DNA of 64,000 nucleotides. Source: Syntrophaceae bacterium UBA6087 (GTDB lineage Bacteria > Desulfobacterota > Desulfomonilia > UBA1062). The stretch lies in NCBI GenBank assembly GCA_002448235.1, contig DIXF01000005.1:186001-250000 (forward strand), read 5' to 3'. Within the stretch, counting starts at the first letter, position 1. Each line of letters begins with the position of its first letter. A program made the translations under genes and the position numbers. Positions 43,070-52,777 of this stretch are shown here, piece after piece. The notes beneath the pieces are model-generated. The model saw only the letters and a program-made list of their open reading frames with translations, was not told the origin of the DNA and did not search any database.

Positions 43070-44506
43070 TCAGCCGGAGTCCGTATCAGCGCTCCGGGGT
43101 GTGGAATTCCCGTTCTCATGAATCCTGCCCCGGGCCAGCGAGGCAAAAGCCCCTGCGGCGCAGAGAACGGAAAAGATCAGAAACCCCGTATTCAAGCTTT
43201 TCATGAAATCAGGGTATATCTCGGGCGTAATCTTGTGCTGGCCGATGAAGACCGCAAAGAGCATCAGCGCGACACCCATGCTCACCATCTGCCCGGTGAT
43301 GCGCATGGTGGCGATCATCCCCGAGGCGACGCCGTACATCTTCTTTTCCACCGCGCTCATGATGGCATTCGTGTTGGGCGAAGAGAAGAACGCAAACCCG
43401 AAGCCGATGAGAACGAGAGCCGCCAAAATCTGTCCCATGCCGGTATCTTCGCGGAGAAAGGCGACCAGGAGAAGTCCCAGGCACGTCACCGCCATGCCCG
43501 CAGATGCGAGGATTCTCGGCTCGATCCTGTCGGAGAGCCTGCCTGCGATCGGCGAGAACGCCGTCATGACAAAAGGCTGCGAGACAAGGACAAGGCCTGC
43601 CTCCTGGGGGCTCATGGCCTTTATATACTGGAGATAGAGGCTCAAGAGAAACGTTACGGCAAAGGTTGCGCTGTAATGGATGAAGGCCGCAAGGTTCGAA
43701 AAGGCAAACGGCCTGTTGTGCGTCATGAGGCGTATATCGAGAAGCGGGCTTTCCGTCCTCTTCTCCCACAAGAGGAACAGGGCCATCCCTGCCGCTCCGG
43801 CAATTATCAGCACCGCGCCGGAAAGACCGGGAATCCGGGAGAACCCGTACATGATGACGATCAGGCTCAGCGAGTAGATGAGGGCCCCCGCATGATCGAT
43901 GCCCCCTTTTTTCGGCTCGGCTTTCTCTTCCCCGATGCCCTTTGACGCCAATGCCGTGATGATTATACCGACGGGCACAGTGACGAGAAAGATGCTTTCC
44001 CACCCGAAGTTCTCGGTGAGGATTCCTCCGATGAAGGGCCCCAGGGAAAGCCCGAAGTAGGTGGCGGCCACATTGATCCCGAGCGCCCTGCCCCGTTCTT
44101 CCGGGGGATAGACGGCAACGAGGATGGCTACGCCCGTGCCGAAGATCATGGCGCTCCCGATGCCCTGCAGGACCCTGAAGGAGAGCAGGACGCCCGCGGA
44201 AGGCGAAAAGGCCACAAGAAGGGAGCTCAGGCTGAAAATGACGACGCCGTTGATAAAGATGCCTTTTTTCCCATAGATGTCGGCGGCCTTGCCGAAGGGA
44301 AGCAGAAAAACGGCGGTTGCGATAAGATAGGAAGTGGACACCCAGTTCAGCATAATCGCGTTCATTGAGAATTCCTGGCCGATGGCGGGCAGCGCGATAT
44401 TGACCGAGGAGCCCATGAACGGGGTCAGGAAGGACGAGAGCGACGCAACGATAAGGATGATTGTCCTGTTACCTGCCGTTCTCATACCGCTGCCTCCGGA
44501 ATGCAT
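43070..44506 (-). CDS. MFS drug-type exporter, DHA2 (14-helix) family
   Basis: 478 residues. Seen: an opening helix SFLTPFMGSSVNIALPAIGQ, motif C-like GSAMIFGTGVAILVAVYPPE and GRALGINVAATYFGLSLGPFIGG, which together mark EmrB/QacA-type proton antiporters with 14 helices. It lacks the HlyD-type membrane-fusion partner that true EmrAB systems use. The substrate is unknown. It is on the same strand as pncA, 98 nt away, and as the tungstate operon but separated from both by gaps. Confidence 0.9.
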   Translation of the reverse strand: MHSGGSGMRTAGNRTIILIVASLSSFLTPFMGSSVNIALPAIGQEFSMNAIMLNWVSTSYLIATAVFLLPFGKAADIYGKKGIFINGVVIFSLSSLLVAFSPSAGVLLSFRVLQGIGSAMIFGTGVAILVAVYPPEERGRALGINVAATYFGLSLGPFIGGILTENFGWESIFLVTVPVGIIITALASKGIGEEKAEPKKGGIDHAGALIYSLSLIVIMYGFSRIPGLSGAVLIIAGAAGMALFLLWEKRTESPLLDIRLMTHNRPFAFSNLAAFIHYSATFAVTFLLSLYLQYIKAMSPQEAGLVLVSQPFVMTAFSPIAGRLSDRIEPRILASAGMAVTCLGLLLVAFLREDTGMGQILAALVLIGFGFAFFSSPNTNAIMSAVEKKMYGVASGMIATMRITGQMVSMGVALMLFAVFIGQHKITPEIYPDFMKSLNTGFLIFSVLCAAGAFASLARGRIHENGNSTPRSADTDSG

Positions 44507-44579
44507 CTCTTCTCTTCAGGGGTCCGATGCCGGCACCCCTGTTACCGGAGTCAAGGTAGCAGAAATGAAAGGGGAGCGG

Positions 44580-45665
44580 CTATCTTTTTATGACATGGAC
44601 GGATGTAGCCTTGAACGAAACCGCCACTTCCGCGCCTTCGGAAAGCTGAAGGTCCTGCAAAGCCTGGTGCGTTACATGGGCAGAGAGCATGAATCCGCAA
44701 TCGATGCTCAGACGGTGGAAAAAACCCATGGGAGTGATCCGCTCGATCCGTCCGACAAACACATTGCGCGCACTCGTCCTGGACGGTGTGCTCTCGATCG
44801 TCACCTGTTCGGGCCTGATGAAGCACATCACCCTCCTGCCGGTCTCGAAATCGCCCACGGCCCTGATGACGGCCCCGTTTATCGAGATATCGAGCAGCCC
44901 GCCGTTCGAATCCCGCACCGTTCCTTCAATCGTGGTTTCCACACCCACAAAGGAGGCAACCACTTCGTTCTCCGGCCTGTTCATCACGGAAGAGGCATCC
45001 CCGATCTGGATAACGGCACCTTTGTCCATGACCGCGATCCTGTCGGAAAGCCTTAAGGCGTCCATCCGGTCATGGGTCGCCATGACCGCGGTGATCCCCT
45101 TGGTCCGCATCACCGAGCTCAAGTCTTCGATGAGCGATTCCTTGGTGGGCGGATCGAGCGAGGCAAAGGGCTCGTCCAGAAAAATCATCTCGGGCTGGAG
45201 GGCAAACGCCCTGGCCAGGCTCGTCCTCTGGGATTCCCCTCCGGAAAGCTTCCGTGCGGAACGCCCCGAGAGGTGGGCGATACCGAAAAGAGCGAGGTAT
45301 TCCTCGACAACGGGGCGGATGTTCTTGCCCGGGAACCCGTGGAGCTTCAATCCCGATGCGACATTATCGAACACGGACGTGTCGAAGAGGAGCGGCTCCT
45401 GGAAAACCATCGTGATCTTTCTCCGGAGGTTCAGCATATCCCTGCTGGAAGAAACCGCATTCCCCCGGAACCGGATCTCGCCCCCGGAGGCCTCGATCAG
45501 GCCTGTCAGGCTCAGGAGCAAAGTTGACTTCCCGGCCCCGTTGCCCCCGATGAGCGAGAGGAACTCTCCCTCGAAGACGTCCAGCGAAGGCACATCGAGC
45601 ACAGAGACGCCCCCGCGCCCGACTTTCAGATCCTTAACGGAGAGAATTGGCGGACCCTGGTTCAC
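44580..45665 (-). CDS. tupC: Tungstate ABC transporter ATPase TupC
   Basis: 361 residues from the GTG at 45665 that overlaps the tupB stop (GTGA); the frame runs on to 46106 within tupB. Seen: Walker A GGNGAGKS, signature KLSGGESQRTSLARA, Walker B MIFLDEP, switch His in MATHDRMD. A C-terminal TOBE/MOP-type part runs from about residue 235 (TTIEGTVRDSNGGLLDISIN), with a second unit near the end (NVFVGRIERITPMGFFHRLS). It drives tungstate uptake; the MOP-type part may sense oxyanion. Confidence 0.9.
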   Translation of the reverse strand: MNQGPPILSVKDLKVGRGGVSVLDVPSLDVFEGEFLSLIGGNGAGKSTLLLSLTGLIEASGGEIRFRGNAVSSSRDMLNLRRKITMVFQEPLLFDTSVFDNVASGLKLHGFPGKNIRPVVEEYLALFGIAHLSGRSARKLSGGESQRTSLARAFALQPEMIFLDEPFASLDPPTKESLIEDLSSVMRTKGITAVMATHDRMDALRLSDRIAVMDKGAVIQIGDASSVMNRPENEVVASFVGVETTIEGTVRDSNGGLLDISINGAVIRAVGDFETGRRVMCFIRPEQVTIESTPSRTSARNVFVGRIERITPMGFFHRLSIDCGFMLSAHVTHQALQDLQLSEGAEVAVSFKATSVHVIKR

Positions 45666-46360
45666 CTCGGCCGCTCCCGCTGCTGGACTCCGGTGAGGAT
45701 CGCGTTGATGATAAAGGAAAACAGGAGCAGGAGGATGCCCAGCGCAATGGCGACATCGAAGTTGCCCCTGCTTGTCTCCATGACCGTGGCGGTCGTGAGC
45801 ACCCGGGTATAGCCCTTGATGTTTCCGCCCACCATGATGGATGCGCCGACCTCGGAGATCACGCTGCCGAACCCGGCCATGACCGCCGCGAGGAGCGGCA
45901 GCCTGGCTTCCTTGATAAGAATGACGATCATCTGAAAACGCGTCGCGCCGAGCGCAAGGATCTGCAGCCTCATATTTTCCGGCAGTTTCTGAATGGCGGC
46001 AAGGCTCACTCCCATGATGATGGGCGTGGCGATAACCGCCTGGGCGATTATGATGGCCGTGGGAGTGTACAGGACTTGAAGAAAGCCCAACGGCCCGTTG
46101 CGCCACAGAAAAATGGTGACGAACAGGCCGACGACCACAGGCGGAAGCCCCATCCCGGTGTTGATGAGGCTTATTACGAACCTCCTCCCGGGGAAACGGT
46201 TCAGCGCCACGACCGTTCCCACGGATACCCCCAGAAACAGGCTGACCAGCGTCGCCGTTCCCGATATCTTCAGGGAAAGAAGCGTGATCCCCATCACCTC
46301 CGGATCGAAGGTGAACAGGAGCCAGAACGCCTTTTTGATGCCTTCGAGGATCAGCTCCAT
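45662..46360 (-). CDS. tupB: Tungstate ABC transporter permease TupB
   Basis: 232 residues with about five membrane helices. Seen: the coupling loop LGATRFQMIVILIKEARLPL preceding AVMAGFGSVISEVGASIMVG, and a family-typical NTGMGLPPVVVGLFV near residue 66-80. It belongs to the TupB/WtpB-like branch of molybdate/tungstate permeases. It overlaps tupC by 4 nt and follows tupA after 6 nt, so the operon is compact. Confidence 0.93.
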   Translation of the reverse strand: MELILEGIKKAFWLLFTFDPEVMGITLLSLKISGTATLVSLFLGVSVGTVVALNRFPGRRFVISLINTGMGLPPVVVGLFVTIFLWRNGPLGFLQVLYTPTAIIIAQAVIATPIIMGVSLAAIQKLPENMRLQILALGATRFQMIVILIKEARLPLLAAVMAGFGSVISEVGASIMVGGNIKGYTRVLTTATVMETSRGNFDVAIALGILLLLFSFIINAILTGVQQRERPR

Positions 46361-46366
46361 ATGACC

Positions 46367-47218
46367 TTACAAACCAAGATCTTTCGGATCCTTGCCTGCG
46401 TCCGGGAAGAACAGCGGGGACCCGAACTTATCAACGCCGAAGGTCCCGATGATCTTCTGGACCTTGTCCGATACCATGAAATCGGCAAACGCCCTGCCGC
46501 CTTGGGCATTGATCCTGTCGAACTTCTTGGGGCTGACCTCGATGACATGATAGATGTTGAGGAGCCTGCTGTCTCCCTCCACGAGGATGGGAAGCCCCAG
46601 GTTCTTTTTCAGCGCGAGGTAGGTGCCCCGGTCGGCAAGGGTATACCCTTTCTTTTCGGCGGCCACGTTCAGGGTCTGACCCATACCGAGCCCGGTCTGC
46701 TGATACCATTTCTGCCCCTCGGGGCTGATGCCCGAGGCCTTCCAGAGGGTCTGTTCCTTGGCGTGAGTACCCGAATTGTCTCCGCGGGACATGAAGAGCG
46801 AGCCGGTTGAGGCAATCTTGGCGCAGGCCTCTTTGGCGGATTTCATTCCTTTGATCCCTGCCGGGTCGGCTGCCGGGCCTACGATGACAAAATCATTGTG
46901 CATCACGAGCCTGCGGCTCACCCCGTTGCCTTCTTCCATGAATTTTTTCTCGGCAGCAGGAGAGTGGACCAGCAGGACATCGGCCTCGCCCTTCGCACCC
47001 ATGGCCATGGCCTGTCCCGAGCCAACGGCTATGGTCTTTAGGAAAAAGCCTGTCTGCTTCTCGAAAATAGGGGTCAGGACGTCTAAAAGGCCGGAATCCT
47101 GGGTGCTCGTAGTAGTGGCCAAGATGATGTTTTTCTGCGCGGCAAAGAGCGGCGACCCGCACAGAAGGAAAAAGACAGCAACGACGGATAAAGCAACATG
47201 GATATTAATTTTACTCAT
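46367..47218 (-). CDS. tupA: Tungstate-binding protein TupA
   Basis: 283 residues. Seen: a signal peptide (VALSVVAVFFLLCGSPLFAA), the TupA oxyanion-binding hallmark ATTTSTQDSG, GEADVLLVHSPAAEKKFMEE, and a second binding segment around SRGDNSGTHAKE. TupA binds tungstate with higher affinity than molybdate in characterised members. It lies between the regulator gene (18 nt upstream) and tupB. Confidence 0.95.
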   Translation of the reverse strand: MSKINIHVALSVVAVFFLLCGSPLFAAQKNIILATTTSTQDSGLLDVLTPIFEKQTGFFLKTIAVGSGQAMAMGAKGEADVLLVHSPAAEKKFMEEGNGVSRRLVMHNDFVIVGPAADPAGIKGMKSAKEACAKIASTGSLFMSRGDNSGTHAKEQTLWKASGISPEGQKWYQQTGLGMGQTLNVAAEKKGYTLADRGTYLALKKNLGLPILVEGDSRLLNIYHVIEVSPKKFDRINAQGGRAFADFMVSDKVQKIIGTFGVDKFGSPLFFPDAGKDPKDLGL

Positions 47219-47236
47219 ACCTAATCCTCCATTTTT

Positions 47237-48154
47237 TTATGTTAATGAATACAAAATCTTGCCGGAGCCGGTGAAGTCATACTCCCCGAAAGGCCGCACC
47301 CGCTCCTTGAATTCAGGAGAACGGAGCATGTCGATAAGTGACTGTACCGGTTTTTCAAAGAAAACCGAATGAGAGAGTATCATGTCGAAATTTTCTACCG
47401 TGATGGGGATGAACTCGAGATTCAGGAGCCTCGCCACGGCAACGGTTGCTATCCCCGCGTCGGCCCCGCCGGAAAGAACTGCAAGCCCTACATCCAGGTG
47501 GGTGCAGACGTGGCGGTCATATCCTGCAATCATCTCCGGGGTTATGCCTTCCCCGGACAGGAGATGATCGAAGAGGAGCCTGATGCCTGATCCGTTCTGC
47601 CGGTTGACGAACCTCCGTCCGTCTTCCGCCAGATCTTTGATGCCATTGATCTTGAGCGGATTCCCCGGGGCAGCGAGAAGCCCCACCTCCCGACGGAACA
47701 GGTTGACCACTACGGCAGGGAAGCCCTGGAGGATGCGTTCGACATAGGGGATGTTGTACAGGCCGCTCTCGGGATCGAAGAGATGACACCACGCGAGGTC
47801 CACATACCCGCGTTTCAGCGCCGAAAGGCCTTCCAGACTCCCCGTGCCTGCGGTGAAGATGTAGAATTCAGGATGGGCTTCCCTCAGGCAGGCGATGAGC
47901 ATATCGAGGACGGGGTCATTGCTCCCCGCTGCAAGCAGCGATCCCGCCACATGGAGCGACTTTGCCCGCGCCTCCTTCATCCCGCTCTTCGCGCTTTTCA
48001 GGATCCATTCGTCGATGAGGTTTTTCGGGAAAAGCCACTTGCCCGTGACCTTGGTGCAGGGGATCTTGTCTTCACGTATCAGGGCATAGACCTGCTTCTC
48101 GTGAATATCGAGGTACCTGGCGACCTCTTTTGTGTTCATCATATCCTGCGGCAT
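47237..48154 (-). CDS. HTH regulator with oxyanion-binding-protein-like domain (tup operon regulator)
   Basis: 305 residues. Seen: an excisionase/MerR-like helix-turn-helix at the start (MMNTKEVARYLDIHEKQVYA, then LIREDKIPCTKVTGKWLF), and from about residue 65 a periplasmic-binding-protein-like domain (GTGSLEGLSALKRGYVDLAW and RFVNRQNGSGIRLLFDHLL) without signal peptide. This build occurs in ModE-like and tungstate regulators that bind an oxyanion directly. It is the first gene of the tup operon, so it probably senses tungstate or molybdate and controls its own operon via an inverted repeat at 48205-48236. Confidence 0.88.
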   Translation of the reverse strand: MPQDMMNTKEVARYLDIHEKQVYALIREDKIPCTKVTGKWLFPKNLIDEWILKSAKSGMKEARAKSLHVAGSLLAAGSNDPVLDMLIACLREAHPEFYIFTAGTGSLEGLSALKRGYVDLAWCHLFDPESGLYNIPYVERILQGFPAVVVNLFRREVGLLAAPGNPLKINGIKDLAEDGRRFVNRQNGSGIRLLFDHLLSGEGITPEMIAGYDRHVCTHLDVGLAVLSGGADAGIATVAVARLLNLEFIPITVENFDMILSHSVFFEKPVQSLIDMLRSPEFKERVRPFGEYDFTGSGKILYSLT

Positions 48155-48204
48155 GCCCGCTCCTATACGTATCTTTAAGCATACTACAGCGGGCTTGTCT
48201 ACAC

Positions 48205-48246
48205 CAGGTATCCATATAGTATAAAATATTTACCTGTATATCCTAA
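48205..48246 (-). promoter_or_regulatory. tup promoter and CAGGTA/TACCTG operator
   Basis: On the minus strand TTAGGA (48246-48241) and TATACT (48223-48218) form a -35/-10 pair with 17-base spacing. CAGGTA/TACCTG half sites at 48205-48210 and 48231-48236, 20 bases apart, flank the -10. This layout fits repression or tungstate-dependent control by the downstream regulator. Confidence 0.55.
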
Positions 48247-48301
48247 TATATCTTTTTAAGAGGCGCAATTTTCCTGTATCTGCACCCCTTGTCCCCGGCT
48301 A

Positions 48302-49786
48302 TCAGAAATCCTGGCGGTTCCTTTTCTTTGTGAGGTTGTACTTCTCCGCCTTGAGATAGAACGTCTTGTAGTTGAGCCCTGATTCCCTTGCGGCCTCGGC
48401 GATGACGCCGCCGTGCTTTTTCATGAGATGCTCGAAATACTTGCGTTCGAACTGCTCGATGAGCGTGCTCTTGATGGAGTGGTAATCGGCCCCTTCTCCG
48501 GCATCCACCAGGATGGTAGGCGCCTCGGCCGTATCCTCTACCGGGCTCGAGACATACTCATGAAGGTTCTTGCCGAGATCGGGCAGATATTCGATCCGTT
48601 CCGTCCGGGTAGAAACCATGGCCCGCTGGATCACGTTCTCCATCTCGCGGACATTGCCGGGCCACGAATAATTCAAGAGCTGGTTCATGGCCTCCCGCGA
48701 TATCGCGGTCACCGGGGAGTTGAACTTCTTCGAGTATTTCTTGATGAAATGGTCCACCAGCAGCGATATGTCGTCCTTTCTTTCCCGCAGCGGCGGGATG
48801 ATGATGGGAAGAACGCTTATGCGGTAAAAGAGGTCCTCGCGGAACAGCTCTTTTTTGATCATGTCCTGGACGGGCCTGTTCGTTGCGCAGACGATGCGGA
48901 AGTCGAGGTCGATCTCGCGGTTGCTCCCCAGGCGGGTGATCTTGCCGTCTTCCAGGACGCGCAGGATCTTCGCCTGGAGATCCAGGGGGATATCGCCGAT
49001 CTCGTCGAGGAAGAGGGTCCCGGTGTGCGCCTTTTCGAACTTCCCGATCCGCTGGGTGATGGCGCCGCTGAAAGCGCCCTTTTCATGCCCGAAGAATTCC
49101 GATTCAAGGAGGTTCTCCGGCACTGCCGCGCAGTTGATGGTCATGAACGGCTTTGCCTTCCTGTCGCTGCGGGAATGGATGGAGCGGGCCACGAGCTCCT
49201 TGCCGGTACCGGTCTCACCGAGGATGAGCACGGTAAGATTCGTATCCGCGGCGGTGATGATCTGGTCGTAGAGCTTCTGCATCTTGGGGTTTGCCCCCAC
49301 GAGCTCATCGAGCCCTTCGGAATGCTGTCGGATCCTGCCTTTGAGCTCGATGTTCTCCTGCAATATCTCCTGCTGCCGGATAATCTTCGTCAGGGACAGC
49401 TCCAGCGTATTCATGTTGAAGGGCTTTTCCAGGAAATCGTACGCCCCGTACTTCATTGCCTCAACGGCGCCCGATACCGAGCCGAAGGCGGTTATGACAA
49501 CGACGTAGGTGGAGGGGTACCTTTTCTGGATCTCTTTCAGAAGCGTGTATCCGTCCATCCTGGGCATCTTGATGTCGGTTATGACGATGTCGTGAGGGAG
49601 GAGCTGAAGCTTCTCCAGGGCATCGACCCCGTCCTGTGCAGTATTGATCTCGAGGTCGAGGCTGGAATACAGGAGCGCCTCCTTGAGCTGCTCGAGAAAG
49701 ACCTGCTCGTCATCCACGAGCAGAATTCTCTTCTTTCCCAGCGTGTATCCTTCCTCTTCGCTTATGTCGGGCTGATTCTTTTTCAT
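48302..49786 (-). CDS. NtrC-type sigma-54-dependent response regulator
   Basis: 494 residues. Seen: receiver with Asp71 (DIVITDIKMPRMDG), AAA+ domain with Walker A GETGTGKE (190-197), Walker B GTLFLDEIGD and a Fis-type end (GVIAEAARESGLNYKTFYLK). The sigma-54 contact loop reads GAFSGA (237-242) rather than GAFTGA, a conservative Thr-to-Ser change. Its start overlaps the stop of the PAS kinase gene by 4 nt, so the two form a two-component pair. Target genes are unknown. Confidence 0.95.
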   Translation of the reverse strand: MKKNQPDISEEEGYTLGKKRILLVDDEQVFLEQLKEALLYSSLDLEINTAQDGVDALEKLQLLPHDIVITDIKMPRMDGYTLLKEIQKRYPSTYVVVITAFGSVSGAVEAMKYGAYDFLEKPFNMNTLELSLTKIIRQQEILQENIELKGRIRQHSEGLDELVGANPKMQKLYDQIITAADTNLTVLILGETGTGKELVARSIHSRSDRKAKPFMTINCAAVPENLLESEFFGHEKGAFSGAITQRIGKFEKAHTGTLFLDEIGDIPLDLQAKILRVLEDGKITRLGSNREIDLDFRIVCATNRPVQDMIKKELFREDLFYRISVLPIIIPPLRERKDDISLLVDHFIKKYSKKFNSPVTAISREAMNQLLNYSWPGNVREMENVIQRAMVSTRTERIEYLPDLGKNLHEYVSSPVEDTAEAPTILVDAGEGADYHSIKSTLIEQFERKYFEHLMKKHGGVIAEAARESGLNYKTFYLKAEKYNLTKKRNRQDF

Positions 49787-52077
49787 ATCTGATCCTTGAG
49801 AGTGAGAGACTTGGCCTTTTCTCCTATGGTCTGGTCCACGGGAATACGCACGATGAAACGGGAGCCGTCCCCTGCCCTGCTGGACACCTCCACTTCCCCG
49901 TGGTGCATGGTGACGATCTTCTGAACCAGGGCCAGTCCGAGGCCGGTCCCTTTGGTCTTGCTGGTAAAGAAGGGCTGAAAGATCTGCTGGAGCACTTCCT
50001 CATCCATCCCGCAACCGGTGTCCTCAATACAGATCTCCAGGGCATCGGCAACGAATTCGAAGCCCACGGACCTGAACACATGGCTCTTGACATGAGACGT
50101 CGAGATACCCAGCGTGCCCCCCTCGGGCATGGCATCCAGGGCATTCTCTATGAGGTTTTCTATGAGCTGCCGTATCTGTATCCCGTCAACGATGAGCGTA
50201 TCGTGCTCGGGATCCAGAGAAGTTCTGATCCCGATGCCCTGTGCAATACAGTGATCGGTCCGGTTGAACAGGAGCCCGTCGATGATGTTGCTGATGCTGT
50301 AAGCCTTGGGTTTGATCTTGCCCGACCGGGTCCAGTCGAGGATCTGCGTGACGAATTTCTCCAGGGTGTCGATGCCGCTTGTGACCCCTTCGAGGATTTT
50401 TGTCTGCCGTTCCTCCAGGGGGTGCAGATTGCGCAGGAGCTCGATGCCCGTTTTGATCTTCTGAAGGGGGTTCCGCACTTCATGGGCGACATGGGCCGAC
50501 ATCTCGCCCAGGATCGCCATCTTTCTCGATTTCTCCAGCTCCCGCTCCATATTCTTTTTTTCGGTGACATCGATGATGGACACGATGCTCTGTCTGGTCC
50601 CCGGGATCAGCCCGATGGTAAGGAATGAGTCCTTGATGGCGCGGTGCTTGTCCAGGAGCCGGAACTCGTATTCGGACGGCACATCTTTTTTCCCTTCCCG
50701 CCGGGCCTTGTGGTAGCCGACCATGCGGTCGATATCACCGGGATGGACGATCTCGGTGAAAGGCATTTTGCCTTCCATCTCGTCGCGGCTGTATCCTGTG
50801 AGCTTCTCCATCTGCTTGTTGACCAGCGATATGATGCGGTTTTCTTCCAGGAGCATGATGGCGGTCCCCGTATGCTCGACCGTGGTGCGGTACTTTGTTT
50901 CGGAGGCCCTCAGCGCCTTCTGCTGGTTGCGTTTCTGGGTGATATCGCGGATGATGTTCTGGGTCGCCGGATTTTTCTCGTACTCGATGATGGAAGGCGT
51001 GATCTCGAATGCCTTCCATTCGCCGTCCTTCGACCTCAGGGCGATCTCATACTGTTCCGGAACCTTTTCACCCTTTATCCGCTTGTCATACCGCGATTCG
51101 ATGAGCTCGGCGATTTCCGTGCGCATGATGTCCCGGAAGCCCATGGTGCTCAGCTCCTCGCTCGTATACCCGACGAATTCCCGGAACTTCGGGTTGGTAT
51201 ACTTAAAACGGTGGTCCTGATAGACGAAAATCCCGTCATTGGCTTTCTCTACCAGGATACGGTACTTCTTTTCCGAGGACTTCAGTCTCTCCTGGACCTC
51301 TTTTAAGGGCCTCAGATCCCGGAAGATGCTGATCCCTGCAATGGGATTATCGCCCTGATAGACATAGGAGGCGGACAAAGAAATGGGGATGAGCGTCCCG
51401 TCCTTAATGTACAACGAAGTCTCCTCCGCCACCAGCCTGTAGGGCTTTTCCGCAGAACCCTTGTCCAGGAGCTTCAAGATGCGCCTCCGCTCTCCTTTGC
51501 CCATGAAGTCGTCGATGTTGATCGTCTTGGAGAGCATTTCTTCGGCTTTGAAGCCCGTAATCTCTTCGGCGGCCTTGTTGAAGACAAGGGCATGGCCCTG
51601 AAGATCCGATGCGATGATCGCATCGCTCGAGTTCTCGATGAGGCCCTTCAGGAACTGGCTGTAGGATTCGACGGCTTCGACCATCTGCCTTCGCTCGGTA
51701 ATATCCCTGGCAACGTTTAAGATGGCCGGGCCGCACCCCAAGGTGATGACTGAGATCGAAAGGGAGATGATGCGTTCCACACCGAATTTGGTGACGAAGA
51801 CCACATCGGATCTGCTCGGGATTTCCTCCCCGCGGATCAGCTTGGCATATCTCTCTTCAAGCTCGTCGACTGCATCCGGGCGGACAACGTCACGTAAGGA
51901 CTTATCGTCGAGCTCACCGGCGCGGTAACCCAGATTCCTGCGGAAAGCGGGATTTACGTAGAAAAAGCTACCGCCCTGGTAGACAAAGATGCCGGCACTG
52001 GCCTTTTCTACCATGCTCTGGAATATGGCCTTACTGATTTTCTTCGTGCTCGAATCCTTAGCTGCCACGGGCCCCAT
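49783..52077 (-). CDS. Histidine kinase with four PAS domains
   Basis: 764 residues without membrane helices. Seen: PAS 1 about 12-135 (IFVYQGGSFFYVNPAFRRNL), PAS 2 about 140-260, PAS 3 about 270-390 (IFVYQDHRFKYTNPKFREFV, similar to PAS 1), PAS 4 about 390-515, His532 in SAHVAHEVRNPLQKI, and ATPase motifs DTGCGMDEE and TKGTGLGLALVQ. It should phosphorylate the regulator encoded directly downstream, with which it overlaps by 4 nt. The signal is unknown. Confidence 0.95.
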   Translation of the reverse strand: MGPVAAKDSSTKKISKAIFQSMVEKASAGIFVYQGGSFFYVNPAFRRNLGYRAGELDDKSLRDVVRPDAVDELEERYAKLIRGEEIPSRSDVVFVTKFGVERIISLSISVITLGCGPAILNVARDITERRQMVEAVESYSQFLKGLIENSSDAIIASDLQGHALVFNKAAEEITGFKAEEMLSKTINIDDFMGKGERRRILKLLDKGSAEKPYRLVAEETSLYIKDGTLIPISLSASYVYQGDNPIAGISIFRDLRPLKEVQERLKSSEKKYRILVEKANDGIFVYQDHRFKYTNPKFREFVGYTSEELSTMGFRDIMRTEIAELIESRYDKRIKGEKVPEQYEIALRSKDGEWKAFEITPSIIEYEKNPATQNIIRDITQKRNQQKALRASETKYRTTVEHTGTAIMLLEENRIISLVNKQMEKLTGYSRDEMEGKMPFTEIVHPGDIDRMVGYHKARREGKKDVPSEYEFRLLDKHRAIKDSFLTIGLIPGTRQSIVSIIDVTEKKNMERELEKSRKMAILGEMSAHVAHEVRNPLQKIKTGIELLRNLHPLEERQTKILEGVTSGIDTLEKFVTQILDWTRSGKIKPKAYSISNIIDGLLFNRTDHCIAQGIGIRTSLDPEHDTLIVDGIQIRQLIENLIENALDAMPEGGTLGISTSHVKSHVFRSVGFEFVADALEICIEDTGCGMDEEVLQQIFQPFFTSKTKGTGLGLALVQKIVTMHHGEVEVSSRAGDGSRFIVRIPVDQTIGEKAKSLTLKDQI

Positions 52078-52162
52078 ATAACCTTGGAAAGATACACGAT
52101 ATGCGAAGGCCTATCAACTAAAAAACATGTATTCGAGGAATTACAGGACGATGGGCAGGAAT

Positions 52163-52681
52163 CTACGCTTTGAATTTACCAAAATCTTCGGGGTTCATTT
52201 TCTCCAGGATTTCCTTGAGCTTTTCCTTGTCCTGCTCGAACCCGACAATGACTTTGCCGGCCGACTCCTTGCCGGTTTCCACGCGGATAGCTTCTTTCAC
52301 GACATGGTCTGCGACATAAATAGAGCAATCGGCCCTGAGCGCAATGGCAATGGCGTCGGAAGGCCTCGCATCGATTGAGATCTTGTTCCCGTTATGCTCA
52401 AGGGTAATCAGGGCATAGAACACATTGTCACGGATATCCACCACCTCGATCTTTTCGAGCCTGATTCCGAGCGTCTCGACCATGGATTTGAAAAGGTCGT
52501 GGGTCATAGGACGGGAATAGCGGACCCCTTCAAGCGAGGCGGCTATGGCGCTCGCCTCCATAATACCGATCCATATCGGGAGGACATACTTGCCTTCAAG
52601 ATCCCTCAAGACCACAATCGGCGCATTATTCGAAGGATCAAGGGCTATTCCGGCTACTTTCATTTCCAAGAAACCAGGCAT
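52163..52681 (-). CDS. Bifunctional nuclease family protein (DUF151/BFN)
   Basis: 172 residues. Seen: the DUF151 hallmarks LEGKYVLPIWIGIMEASAIA, SRPMTHDLFKSM, and ISIDARPSDAIAIALRA, which are strongly conserved. Plant and bacterial members have DNase and RNase activity, but the catalytic residues are poorly defined. The C-terminal 50 residues contain a charged helix (KEKLKEILEKMNPEDFGKF), corresponding to a UVR-like tail. It is flanked by gaps of about 85-95 bases. Confidence 0.9.
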   Translation of the reverse strand: MPGFLEMKVAGIALDPSNNAPIVVLRDLEGKYVLPIWIGIMEASAIAASLEGVRYSRPMTHDLFKSMVETLGIRLEKIEVVDIRDNVFYALITLEHNGNKISIDARPSDAIAIALRADCSIYVADHVVKEAIRVETGKESAGKVIVGFEQDKEKLKEILEKMNPEDFGKFKA

Positions 52682-52777
52682 GCGTCTCCCTCCTATAGCT
52701 TTACATTAAGATCGTGCTCGGTATTAGTCAATACGCAAAGGCAAGGGACTGCCAAAGAAACGATGGGTGGCAATACA

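Noticed and set aside
45666..46106. Extension of the tupC frame to 508 codons
   Set aside because: It lies inside tupB; the GTG at 45665 gives a standard ATPase start.
48413..49792. 459-codon open frame on the plus strand
   Set aside because: It is antisense to the NtrC-type regulator gene with all its domain motifs; no motif is seen in the plus-strand product.
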